A DNA stretch of 64,000 nucleotides. Origin: Antedon mediterranea. Lineage: Eukaryota; Echinodermata; Crinoidea; Comatulida; Antedonidae. The translations under genes were made by a program, and so were the position numbers. Position 1 is the first letter of the stretch; each line of letters starts with the position of its first letter. The notes beneath the pieces were generated by a model, which was not told where the DNA came from, ran no database searches, and was given only the letters and a program-made list of their open reading frames with translations. Below, piece by piece: positions 35,549 through 48,770 of the stretch. The stretch covers positions 17,828,101-17,892,100 of the forward strand of contig NC_092677.1 of the NCBI RefSeq assembly GCF_964355755.1. Direction: 5' to 3'.

Positions 35549-36082
35549 GTACGTTTGAATTACATAAGCTTGACTATTTTAGAACAATGTGTATATTTAT
35601 TATAAACCCCTAATCAGTATAATTTAATCAATCAAAATAATATAAAAACCTATAATTCTTGATATTCTTAAAATATTTGAAATTAGTAATTCTATTAAAA
35701 TCTATCTATTGACAATCTAATCATAAATAACAGTAGAACTTGATTAAATTGATCTAATCATTGTAATCAATAAACCAAATGCTTTAATGTAATTCTTAAA
35801 AAATATAAAAAATTATAGCTTTCGACGAAAATGTTAATTTCATGAATCGATAATATTTTAATCACTTAAATATCAATCACTTTAGTTTCATAATTTGATG
35901 TAAAAAAATTAATTTAGCGATACGTTTCCCTCCATTACCACATTTTACAGCACAGGCAAACGTGTTAACATTAAAGTAATGACATAATAATATACATAAC
36001 TTGCGTATATTTAAGCCAGTCAAATATTGCGTGTTAATGAGATGGATTCGTGTTCATTATTTTAATTATCTTTACTTTACAG
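35549..36082 (+). other. Possible 3' UTR intron of Irx
   Basis: Three bases after the stop codon, AAAAG|GTACGT is a strong donor. A good acceptor TTTACTTTACAG ends at 36082. Splicing would join a non-coding exon starting at 36083. With only 3 nt between stop and junction the transcript should escape nonsense-mediated decay. This is not proven. Confidence 0.4.
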
Positions 36083-36600
36083 AAAATAGAAACAGAATGA
36101 AGAATATATATGCACTCTTGTCTCGGCATCTACCACTAGACAGTCGCCTCAGAGAATACATCACCAGGCCTAGCTCTTCGACTCAAAATCGTCAATATTA
36201 TAACTCATCTGTCGGCTAAAAGGACATTCCATTGAAAAGAAGAATATTATGTATTTGACTTTACAGAACAATTTCACCAAGAAATCAACAAAAGTTGTCA
36301 ACTCGTGTTCTCCATAAGTTTCAATCTATGTTTATACTTAGTTAATGGTAAAAGTTATATATCAGATATTTATTATATACAAATATTCTTAATTAATTTT
36401 TATCAATTTGGATTTGATACGGTATATATTTACAGGGTCGAATTTATATGTTCCAAAAAGTCAAAATTATTTCCGCGCCGACAGTTCATGAACCTTGGTT
36501 CCCACTAGGACGCAGCGCAATGACATAAGTGCACCACAAGTGATGTGACCAATCACAACGTAATAAATCATCGGAACTGTCGACTCGCTTGCGTAGTGAG
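36083..36600 (+). other. Possible Irx 3' UTR exon with polyadenylation signal
   Basis: If the intron at 35549-36082 is used, the last exon starts here. AATAAA occurs at 36562-36567 and again at 36748-36753. The frame at 36001-36219 lies partly within it and shows no domain. Confidence 0.3.
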
Positions 36601-36746
36601 TGGTAACACAGTTCTACAGAAATATGAAAATGCTACTGTATAGGCCTAATTGAAGTCTAAATAATGGCATTGTGATTTGAATTGTTTGATGAACAAATTG
36701 TTTTCTTTCTAAAAAAGATAGGCACATTTATTCTTGTCATCAATTC

Positions 36747-36797
36747 AAATAAACCAGGGAAGAGTTAAATTTAATTTAACTCTTCCCTGAATAAAAC
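36747..36797. repeat. Mini-hairpin element with near 8-bp direct repeats (copy 2)
   Basis: A 35-bp unit (36755-36789) consists of perfect 15-bp arms, CAGGGAAGAGTTAAA and its complement, around a 5-nt loop. The flanks are AAATAAAC (36747-36754) and AATAAAAC (36790-36797), which differ by an A-slip. It has the same ends and design as the units at 3149 and 54737. It lies just past the Irx gene, and its left direct repeat overlaps an AATAAA. Confidence 0.7.
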
Positions 36798-39700
36798 CAT
36801 TTTCAATCATTCATGTATTAATTAATAATATTTATTTCACAAACTACCTGTTCTAAAGATTATCGTAATTCGGATACTTATCTATAAGTTGAGTGAATGA
36901 TACTGATCTTAATAGAACAAATTGTTTGTGGCTATTTAGTCTCACAATCTTATGTATGTCTATTGAGGCATTTACTCGGCCTGATATTACAATGCCAAAT
37001 CAATAATATTTAAAATTATCTTACCGTGCGCCCTCAACGTGCAGGAGTAGTTAATCCGATAGTCTTTGCATCGATCTGTTGCATCTTTTTAAGTTACGCA
37101 TTAGTGACATGTTTACAGGCAATAGAACGCGTTTCATGAATATTTAATTAAACGAATACATTCTTCCTAAAGTAATTGAACATGGAATGTACAAGGTAGC
37201 ATCTTCAAACTATGATAATCGATGATGCAATTATAATTTACCAAACAAAAACATCAAGTTGTTTACTTGATCGTCTGACTTTTGTAATAGTGTCACGCAT
37301 GCGTCGTTACTCAATTATGGTATCATTATTCATACGCACTTATATATTTGATATTCACTTTGACCATGGTGGTATAAAATAACCAAGCTCATACGCAAGA
37401 GCACAAATCTTTTAATAATACAATACAAATAGATAACTTTGAATCATCATAGCTTACTAATTGTATTATTTTTAGTTAAATTAGTTGCTGATATTATTTC
37501 TGAGAATTATCTATAACATTGTCCTTATTTACTGACAGTTGAGTTATATGCTTTTTATAGAGCCGAGTAGAAAATAGTTTCTTGTATAAATTTCAGCTAC
37601 AGTATTCAATGTATTACTTTTATCTTGTTGATGATAAATATAATCTAACAAGAATTACGTCCCCTTCTTGTAAATGGGAAAAGTGCAAATGTATAGTTAA
37701 AATAAGTTCAGAATATCAAATTTTATTTGACAAAATATGATAAGCCTATATATGGACATAATGAAATCATTGTTATGACCATACATGGATACATCATGAT
37801 TATTTATAAGAGTTCACGGGTCAAGTAAAATTTGTCAATGTGAACAGAACTTTATACGCCGTTCTTTAATGTTTAAAAAAACGATAGTTGAGGTCATTGA
37901 ACGCGTTTGAACTGCGTCAGTGTTTCCTCTAAATGTGTATTGTGGTCAAAACTTTTGAATTTTTTCTTTTATTGAAAGTTGTATATAATAGTGAAGAATA
38001 AAGTATTATTACCTCAGAGGTGAATAGTTTGGTTCAGTGGCATTGTTATAGTGTACTTACTACATGTATTGTGTATATTATTTGGTAGCTACTGTTTGCT
38101 GAATTTTCACAAAGGCTTGGTGTGACCGACTTCCACGGGCACATCTGGGTCTTCATCGTCCTCTCCTGGGAGAAGGGTTTTCTTTAATGGATATATACGG
38201 TATCAATCACTCATAGAATCATGTTGTTTGTTCTTTTGCCAATAATACTGACAAGCTTTTAACTGTTAATTATTAAAGGCGAGAAGAAGACAAAATAAAA
38301 CATAGGTTGTAGGTGTACGTTGAAGAAGCAGATGCAGAATTCCCAGCCTAACACTAACAGTATAAAGATACCTAATGCATAGTCCATTGACAACTTTAAT
38401 GCGGTGTTATGGTAGCCAATCTAGATTGTGATTAATTATTGACGGTTACAGCAGCACCAGGACAAACCGGCAAATGTTAAGAAAACTTAGTTGGATGATT
38501 AACTAGGTACGGTAACTGGTAGGCCAGTTACAATTTAAAGGTAATACTGTTCCTGTTGTGGTTTGTTCCTACAGGTTGGAACTGGCACATGGCCCCCCTG
38601 GCAGTGCTAATTCATGTAAAACTTGTTGTTGCTGATACGATATTCAATTTACACGACCACTGCTTACATCATTGATGATGTTTTAGCAAGCGAGGGAGCA
38701 GTTTCACTCAAGACACACTATTTCATTGTATATTTCCTTTATTGTGAGCCCTCTTTATTCTAAAATAAAATAAATCATGATAGATGGCAATAGAAGGGCA
38801 ATTCAAAACTAAATTGATTCACGTCCGTGATTTAAACATTTTTTTTTCATTTTAATTTATTTTGTTCAAATATCATAATATAGAAAAGTACGAGAACATT
38901 TCATTACAAATATCAGTTGGACACAATAACTTTTACAAATTAATTTTTAAATGACACGGGATACAGTAAGTATTTTAAAAAAAAATCTATAAAATCAAAA
39001 CAAATAATGCTGATTTAGTTAAAAAATTAAGATTTAGATTGGGATAAAGCTTTTACTGCTAATGTACCAAAATACAGTTTACAGACTGGAAAATTAAATG
39101 ATTACCGTATTACATTATTTGATGAGGAGCAAGTTTTGCTAATGTGATGTACCAACAGAATGGTCATTTAAACGTCCAGTTTACACACGTCGGAACGTCG
39201 GAACGAGATTTTTTTTGGAACAAGAAGGTAATTATTATTTTTTTATCACATGATGATGTTGATTGTTTTTTTTTATTAATAAAAACCGTCAATCATATTT
39301 GAGAGCCAGGTCTTTTGTTGACAGTGAATATTGCACGATTTGACTCAAGATAAAATAAAAGCTTAACCGTAAGCTCCTAGCTTGGAAGTTTCCGAGCCAG
39401 TTTGGGTTAAATCGTATGACTCAATGAACAATTTGATTTCTGACGGTAACTGAAAGTCCTCAGTTAATTATAATATAAGATAATATTTATTGGTCCATCA
39501 TAAAACAAGTTAGAAATTTATTTTCCAAACGGCGTACCATACAAACAAACTTACAAACATATAGGCCTAAAACATATAATACTGACAATAGGTAACTAGA
39601 CTATTGTATAATTATTCATTATGTATATTATGTGACGAATAATTGTATTTCATTTTTCTAACATTCTCTTCATGCAGAATAAGAATTAAGGTAAGAGAAG

Positions 39701-40938
39701 TGCCGTATTAACAAAAACATTGTAGACTATTTCGTTTGCATCCAACAGTGTAAACATCAAGTGCAGTACAATACAACGAATAAACAGAAGAATGGGAAAA
39801 AAATTATGTACAATATAGGCAAAAGAAAAAATTGAAATATTTATAGGGACTAGACGAATAAAGATATTAGATAGCTTATTTCTATGTTCTGGAAACTATT
39901 AAGGCGTCACATCACGTACATTGTATTATTATGTATATTATACAAATTATTATTATTTAAAAAAAAAATTATAGTATAGGCCAAGGATATTTACGCAGGA
40001 AAAATTATGATTTAATTTATTGTTATTTCCTTCCATTTTATGTTCCACGCTTGGTAATTAAAGTTCATTTGATAAAAACGTTAAGGAAAAGTTGTATTCT
40101 TTGTTATAACGAAGGATTACGGGTACTTACCACATGTATATTTGATATTTTGTTTAAATCTATAACTTTTCGTTTGATAGTGGCGCTGTTTAGGATGCAG
40201 AACTCAAATGTGACATAGGCAGGATTTGAACATTTATTTTTACAATAAAATGATGTCGTAACATTTTTTTTACAACATAGGCTAATGTATGTCATAGGTT
40301 CACTGAGCTAATCCCCATTTGACTTAGACTGCATGGTAAAACCAACATAGGAAATAGACTGAGAACTTCTAAATCCTTAAAAAATGATGTGCCATGCGAA
40401 TTAAGATATCAAAATATTGGTACTATTGGAAAACCAACTTCAATAAGGTCATATTATAATTAAGGTGTCAAGATGACGCAGTGATACATATCCTACGATT
40501 TAACGGTTTTATCCTGTCAATCATAAAGAGATTGCCTATAACAACACATACCTGGTATAAAGTGACTCATATTTACTAAAGATGTTCATTTATTTAAAGT
40601 CACTTCTATTGGTATTATGTTATTAAATTTGACATAACTTGTTGGCTTAGACATTGAGAAACAACAAGGATACAAGTTAAGCCGTGTTTTATTCACTTGC
40701 AGAACAAAGGAGAACGAAACGGTTATATAATTTAGAAGTAACCAAGGGACGAGCCGAGGTATGGACAAACACGTTTTGCACTTGTTAGGATAAGCAACGG
40801 ATAAGCAGTCTTGTCGCCGCCTCGGAGGTCACGTTTGACATGCGTTGAATTTAGGCCTAGTAACCTTTCAGTTCAGATTCTATTTTATCTACGATTCGAC
40901 AAACGTAAACGTACGCCCATCACGGGGCCCATCATCAA
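36798..40938. other. Intergenic downstream of Irx, no gene proved
   Basis: AT-rich DNA. A short GC-richer minus-strand block (38183-38112) can be read as an acceptor followed by a short acidic terminal exon; it is reported as a finding only. No other coding signal is seen. Confidence 0.45.
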
Positions 40939-41030
40939 CTGCACGCCCTTTTTGTTGGTTGTCAAGGAGGTAGTCTTCGTTGAAACACTGCACGCCCTTT
41001 TTGGTTGTCAAGGAGGTAGCCTTCGTTGAA
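40939..41030. repeat. Tandem duplication of about 45 bp
   Basis: CTGCACGCCCTTTTT...GGTTGTCAAGGAGGTAG(T/C)C TTCGTTGAA occurs twice, starting at 40939 and 40988; the second copy has lost a few bases. It is not a transposon end. Confidence 0.8.
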
Positions 41031-44000
41031 TTGGAATGACATTTACATTCTTTGAAAATCTTCAATGTTCTAATTAACTCAGCCTTGAGTAGAACAGTAA
41101 ATTAACACTAAGTAGGCTCTATCCCATTAAATTCATAAAAAATTACAATATAATATAAAATAATTAAACTTTAATTAATTCGCCTATTCCATATTGTATG
41201 GAGTGTGAAAGCCTCGGCCATGATAAAGGCGGTGCTCAGATTTTGAGAACAGTTACATTTTCAGCATTATTTAGATTAAGATTCATTTTATTTGTCATAT
41301 TTTTGTCACATCTAAAAACTTAAGACGAGACAAAATATAAAAAAGTTATCAAAAATTACATCAACAACTAACTGTGTTTCAAGTTAAAAAAAATACACAA
41401 TTACTTTCTGAATGTTGATTATTAATTAATTGTTAAAATGCAAGAGATAACCAAATGAACATGATAGGCAACATATGAGTACAAATCAAAACGAACTTCT
41501 ATTCCTTACAAACTAAATATACTAATATAGTCACACCTAGTTTTACTTTTTGTGAAAGGAAATAATATCCATTAAAAATGGCTAAAACTTATTACAAATG
41601 TTGTTTGCTATGCTTTTGATATACATTACAAAGAACAATTGACAACATGTTTGTAGTCACCATTAAACTGTTGAAAAATAATACGCTGATTGTACAATAG
41701 CATTTTATTATGCATACGCCATTTATTTTATCTTGGTCCATTCGAGAAACAAAACCGATACAATTGATTTAAATTTAATTTTAAGTTGACTATGAGTTTG
41801 CTTTAAATTCCAGTTTTAATCGTAGGCCTAAACAAATCTGTAAAAAACTTTATCTGTAAATAAATGAGCGGCATGTGAGTGGATTCCGACTCTATTGTCG
41901 AGAGAGCATCTCAGTGATTTTTTTCTCTTTTGTGGCAAAACTAATACTTTTTTCATCAATCATCATTAAAAAAAATTGCATTATTAACATTTTATGTAAA
42001 TAAAAAATCCACATTTATTATTTTCATTGATAAAAAGTCTATGAAAGAATTCGAAGTTCCACTATTTAACCTTTTTAAAATGTATTCATTTTATGCATAG
42101 AAAACCCTATTCCATCAGACTATTGAATGTATAAATAATTAGTCACTAATCGTATTATGACTGTTTACTATTATGATGTTTTTATATTTTAAAGTACTGT
42201 AAAATGTTTTATATAGGCCTAATATAGTGTTCTTAAATATTTTAATATTTTTAAACTTTTAAACGTTATACTGTGAAATACAATCGACATATTTTCCCAT
42301 TGAACAAAATGAAGTGATTTTTTGATTTGATATGATCACATATCTAATGGTGGGAATGAGTAGTAGGCGAATATTGATACCTGTTTCTTCAAAGGAGAAT
42401 GTTTAAGAACCAACAACTATCCAAAAAACAACTTAATTTAATGTATAAAATAACTAGAATCCAACATTGCCCCCTCACAAGAATTTATGTCAATCAGTGT
42501 ATCCTCTCCTCTACGATATTACCGATCTAGGTCTAGGACGTCCAGGGATCTTAAAAGGTCAAGAGTTATTAAATATAATATTAAGATAAGTGACACCTGG
42601 GATGACATGAGAGTCAGTCATACAACGCATGCATGTGCATTTAGACGCTTTTCAATGTGATTTCCATGCACGTGTCAGTCAATGGGAAATAAGTAATAGG
42701 CCTACATTGGCTAGATTGAGTGGCACATGGGACTACAAATGATGTCCATCATCTGGGAGATAATTTCAATTGATAATAAAACGTTATTAAAATTAGATGA
42801 TGAATGAGACCTAAATTTCCACAATTCATTCTCCAAGAAACTTAAAAAATCACATTTTGTCACTTCTTGGCCTTGGTTCCATGTTCTGTGACTTGTTACT
42901 TGACGTCATGTACATTTTGATCTTTTAATGCTCAACTGTAAATTTTCAGCTCATTATTATTAATTTTATTATAATTATCGTAATCTAGAGGTTTAGTTGA
43001 TTATTATTGTTTTTTTATTATTTGCCTGTTGGATGAACATAACTATCTTTTGAATTGTTCTCAACATTTAATTTTTAAACACATTCTTCATAGCTGTCGA
43101 CCTTTTAATTGTTGTATAGACTGATATTTCGTTTGCTGAACCTATTGCTACGTTTGTATGTGGTAGGCTATGGCGGTACTCTACTGGAAGATGCTTAACA
43201 TTAATAATTATAGTTATTATTATTAAACGGATTTTCATATAAATCGAGTCATTTTGATATACGGTATGTAACTACCCTGATACGGTAAATAAACGCTCTA
43301 AATATATTTTGGTTCGATTTTCCCATTCTAAAGAACGATGATAAATAGAAAAACAAAAAGGTGAAAGAAAACTAAAGAAATTAGAAAAGTTTTTATGCAC
43401 GATAATAATTTATGCTGTCTTTGATGAAAAATAATATTTTAAAAAGCCAATGAAATAAAATTATCGTCACGATATTGCCCTTACTAGTCATGATTCCATA
43501 ATGAATGGACTTGTAAAAGTATTAATTTCATCAAAGATAAATTGTTGTTCTATTATAATTCTAGGATAAACACGTTTTTGATTTAGTTTGTTTTCTGTAG
43601 GAAAAATGCATATTTATCTATTTATTGCCGACTGTTATCGTTCGTAGGGCATATACCATCAATTGTCAAGTTATGGAACAAAAAAAAATCTTCTAAATAT
43701 CCTGACTATTCTTTGCATGCGATTTACGAAACGCATGAGAATAAAAGCCAACTCATTTTGGTAGAATTGGTATTAGTTGGATATTGACGAAAATAACTAA
43801 ATTAAGGAACGAGCTACCTTTTTCGCTTACGTATAGCTTGTACATAACACTGTAACCAAAAGGTCTGCAAATCAACTTCACATTCAACGAAAGTGTAATA
43901 CATATATATACATACATACATACATCAAGTGATAAAAAATAAACGTCATTACGATTAATCCTAATTGTGTATTGTATGTAATATAGTGTTTTACTTGTTC

Positions 44001-45600
44001 CTTTAACATATCTGACAACATAAACATATCATTGACAAAAGTTGATAAGATTTAGTTAAAAGAAACTTGCATAATAAATAGTATAATTAAGAAATATGTT
44101 GAAATAATACATTATATAGGCATATAACTTTACCCCTTTTCACTTTCACATCACTTATTTCTTACTTAAAAGAATATTAGGAAATTTCCAGAAATTATTG
44201 AGCAAATAAAATCAATGGAGACTGGAATAGATTTGAATACAGGTCTAGAAAGTGTAGCTCTAAAACAAAAGAAAAAATAATAATAATAAATAAATAGATA
44301 AATAAAAATTAACTAAAAATATTTATTTTGGAATGATTTAGGCCTACCGGTTCTTATAAGGTACCTTTTATTCTTTTGGTTGGTAGTTCAATGGTCGACT
44401 TGCTCTATTAAGCAACAACGTGATCTGGATGATTGGCTTCTATGACTGATTACAGATTAGCGATATATTACAAATTGTCTACTGATCCAGTAGATAAGGC
44501 AATAATGTATCTTGTGCCGAATATAATGAATAAAATAACACAGCCGACCCCTCGATACCCGTGCGATACAATTGTTTAAAATGAATGATTGATTCGTCAA
44601 CTTGTTAGAATGGGAATCGCTTTTACATGACTGTTATAAAAGAATAGCACACTAGCCTGTTTTTTTAATACAATGCAGCAATTGTCTGTGAACGCATACG
44701 TCTGCTATATAAAAAATGATAAGATAGAAGATCGGAGCCGACCTCAAGTGGCATCATAAACCTGGTTACTGAACTTATACCTTCATATTCAACCCAGTAA
44801 ATCTATTCACTTTTCAACAATCTAATAAAATAAATCATTAAATTTCAGGTAATCCCACCATTCAATTTCTTGTTTTCTTATTCTTATAGTTAATTTTGCT
44901 CAACAATAACTATTTGTAATTACTGTGGTATGGCATGCTAAAAGTTTACATCGACCCCATTTAAATATTTGTTGGCGGCGTGTAAGATCCCTTTGAACAC
45001 CGAAATTATTTCATTTATATTGTACTTAGAGCCTATTAAAAGGGTTTATACACGTGTTCTGTTATGAAGTTCAATTATGAAATATCAATAAGAGGCAATA
45101 CTTTACACCCCATTTTCTATAGAATAGTAAAACTCGTTAAAAAGAGTTACAAAACTCATAAAGTCGGTTGACTACAGGATTACGTGATAATAAAAACACA
45201 AATAAAAACTTTATTTCATCATGTTATCTAAACAATTCGGCATTATACAGGCCTAATAAAATAATGCAAGTCTATACTGTATACTATAATCTACAATTTA
45301 AAGCCCTTTAATTATTTTAGAGGTGAAATGTTAATCGCAGTTTGTGTAGCCGACCTAATTTTATGAATCCAGGACCTTAAATTTTGCTACGGTGTAATAC
45401 GATGTACGGTATACAATAGTCTAACCTGGACTAAACTACAGTACTCAATCGGTCATTATGAAACACCAATTCAATTAAATGCTATTTATTTGGTCAAAAA
45501 CACATAGTCACGGCTTAAAATTTGTCTTGCTGATCACAAATAACCATAAAAAGAACAACAATGCTAAACAACATCGATAGAAACTTGTTTTCTCTCTGAT
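41031..45600. other. Intergenic, no gene seen
   Basis: AT-rich DNA with a short (CATA)n microsatellite at about 43905-43925. No supported coding or RNA gene. Confidence 0.5.
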
Positions 45601-46115
45601 ACTTCAAGTTCCAGTCTACTGTATACACCAAAAAAACGTATGAACTCTCTGAAACTTTAACTTCTCTCTGAAACTGAAAGTTTGAGTCAACTATAACTGT
45701 ACATTAAAACTTTTTCAACGCTATGCTTTAAATTTGAGTCAACTACATAGAAGCTTGTGTTCTCTTTGAAACTCCAATTTGAGTCAACAGTTATACACTA
45801 TGTAAATTGTGATTCCATGGAACTTCTCTATGAAAATCCAAATTTGAATCAAATGTATATAGGTATACACACTGTGAAATTTTTGAACGCCCTGCTCCAA
45901 GTTTGAGTCAACAGAATAGAAGCCTGTGTTCCACTGATACTATTGAAGTTGTGAACTCTCGCAGAACCTTTGTTTGAGTAAACTGTATTAGGCCTACTAT
46001 CAACATTGTGGACACGCTGAAACTCCAAGTTTGAGTCAAGTGCATACACTATGGAAATTGTGACCTCATGGAATTTCTCTCCAAAACTCAATGTTTGAAT
46101 CAACAGGTATACACT
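45601..46115. repeat. Degenerate tandem array with TGAGTCA motifs
   Basis: A loose repeat of about 45-70 bp recurs eight or more times. Its conserved core is (C)AA(G)TTTGAGTCAAC, often preceded by CTCTGAAACTCC and followed by TATACACTATG. Exact TGAGTCA occurs at 45683, 45735, 45780, 45904 and 46032; one-base variants occur at 45845, 45975 and 46096. The minus-strand frame at 46202-45849 is a by-product of the array. Confidence 0.75.
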
Positions 46116-48086
46116 TGCAAACAAAAACAAGAAAGTAACACCCATTGCATAATATAAGCATAAACAGATCTGGTAAACTGGTTGTAGAAAAAACCACAAC
46201 AAACAGACATATATTATTTTCTTTCAACTGTAGTACGAATAGAAGACCGTTTTAGAAGTTAATCTGGATTTCAAATATTGTATTTACAATGTTTTTATTT
46301 TAAACTTTAAACACACATTTTAACCATATTTGTTAAAGTTCATGTATTTTAAATAACTTGTTAACTTTGTCAAATATCTGTAACCTAACCCTTAGTCTAA
46401 CCTTACATTTTACAGATACCACATGTGATACAAATGAGATGCTGTGTTACAACATATTCCTATGATACTGTGCAATTGTGGAGATACAGCACTGGGAAAC
46501 GATTATGTATTTCAGGTCATCATTCCACCAATCAATAACATTCTTATAGACGGAGTTAGATGATTCATTAATTGACATATAGAATTAATGGAGAAGGATT
46601 TAGATATGCCTATATACACATGATATTCGTTTACAGATGGTATTTGATAAAACATTATTTTGTTTTATTAACAATCCATCCATAGCCCATACACTGATAT
46701 TCGTTTCTTGGACATCACTGCCAACAAAAGTTATCAGTTTAATTTTAGGCTAAAGTCTATTCAGGTATTTTATTTTACATGGAGATATTCTAACTAAATC
46801 CTTTTATTCCTTAGAGCAAAAGCTTCATTTTTAATGTCTGATTTTAGACGGAAGTCGGTTGATATTGAAGGGGAAATCGAGCTTTAAACCGGCTTAGCCC
46901 AAGTCACCGAAACATCTCATTGCAGACTGTCAAACGCACCGTGAAAAGTTGTTTTAAAATCAAACTAATATAATTCCTTAAAACATATGAACAGGTTTTA
47001 TATAATATGCATATGTCAATGTAAATACATCTATTCATGTTTTAACACCACGCCCGAAAGTAATTTAATAAATTGACACTTAACTGGTCAACTATCCAGC
47101 ACGGTCAAATATTATTTTTTTATTTTTTAGGCTTACATTATGGAAAGAAGAAAATATTTTATGTCATTTAATAGTTATAATAATTGTACACCCAACGCAT
47201 TTAAATGATGTTATGTTCGACAAATGATCAAACAAAATGACTATTTATGAAAATTCAACTTTTTAAAACCAACTCGGAAGCAACGCATTGACAGTCATGT
47301 TAAACATTCTTGTTTTTACTCTACTAAAACACCACATAGTTGTGTTTATCTGTACTAATAATGTATTATGTGAACAAATATTAATATAATATTTAAAAAA
47401 AACAACTAACTAAAATGTAATTTTTAATAGAATTAGTTTTGTTACGATACAGCCAAATATGTCTGCAAGTGGATAGAAACTTAATGTTCGTATGTAAAAT
47501 AATAAAGTAATGTTCCCATGGCACTAAAAAAAAATCTTGAAAACAAAACATTGTATAAACCATATATAGGCTACATTATGAGTAGATTCACGAAAATTCC
47601 AATTTGTTGAAAAAAGTGATAGATATTTTCTATCGGATCATCATAATGAAACATCAGAAATGACATATATATATATGAATATATAGGCCTATAATACACA
47701 AATAACATACACCTAATAATACAAAAATATAGGGCTATACACTGATGACGTAAATAACTAAATAAGTTTAAATCACTATTTATACATCCATTGCATTATT
47801 TACAAATTAATATCAAGAAATTAATTAAAAATGTATTATTTAAATATAGCAATGTATTACTATTAATTTTATTATTACACTATTACATTTAAATTATTTA
47901 GGCCCCTATTCAAGTATATTTATTTAAAAATTGTTGGTATAATTTTAATATTTTATTTTATTTTATTTTATTTTATATTAATAATACTAATTAATAATAT
48001 AAATATGTATTGTTACATATTGTAGGCCTACAATTATTTGTTCATTGTTAAGGAGGGTATTTACTGAATATATACAATGCTTTCTA
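46116..48086. other. Intergenic, no gene seen
   Basis: AT-rich DNA with a (TTTTA)n microsatellite near 47948-47978. Nothing else recognised. Confidence 0.5.
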
Positions 48087-48215
48087 CTAGTAATGGAATA
48101 CAGCAGACCATAAAAACCATCAAAGTTTCCTTTCGTTGTCCCTTGGTTGTAGTGTAAAAAACATATATATTGCCCTTTGTTTTTTCATTAGAAAATATCC
48201 CCTGAATAAAAAAAA
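48087..48215 (-). repeat. Short dispersed repeat, copy 1
   Basis: Read on the minus strand it contains CAGGGGATATTTTC, AACAAAGGGCAATATA, TTTTTTACACTACAACC and GAAACTTTGATGG, in the same order as the copy at 48625-48770. A diverged member of a family with further pieces at 51730, 59155 and 63540. Confidence 0.45.
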
Positions 48216-48624
48216 AGTAAATAAACTACTTTTGCATGTTTCATGAATAATGTATACACTCATATCCAAACCATATTTTCTCTATTATTGATATATTTCA
48301 ATTATATGAATAAATAGTAATTTTTGCATAATATTTAGCGCGGTTTGTGTGTTTTAGTGTAATAACGTATGGTTAGGTTCTTCAGAATTATGTTTATTGT
48401 TACTTAATATGTAAAAAGTAATGAAGAAGGTAAAATAGAATTTACAATATACTGGTACATTATAGCAAAACAATAATAAGCCTACACTATCTAATAATTA
48501 AAATCTTTAGACACAGTTCGGCGTTTCATTTCGTTGAACGTATGGTCGTAGCGAATCAGCGGATGATACCCGGTAATAAATAATTAATCAATCAATATGA
48601 AATCAAATACAATAGAATCCATAT

Positions 48625-48770
48625 TAAAAGAACACCTTCGGGGCCCAACAAAGTGTCTCCTTAACACGATGTTTCCGCCATTTGAATAGGGGTTGGCGTA
48701 GTGTAAAACATATAAAGCCCTCGTTTGTTTTTATTATAAATGTATCCTCGATAGGGGTGTTCTATCGACA
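48625..48770 (-). repeat. Short dispersed repeat, copy 2
   Basis: On the minus strand it runs from AGAACACCCCTATCGAGGATAC through AACGAGGGCTTTATATG, TTTTACACTACGCCAACCCC and GGAGACACTTTGTTGGG to CCGAAGGTGTTCTTTTA. The GAACACC at one end and GGTGTTC at the other form short inverted ends. Confidence 0.5.

Noticed and set aside
45849-46202. 117-codon minus-strand frame
   Set aside because: Produced by the degenerate tandem array; no homology.
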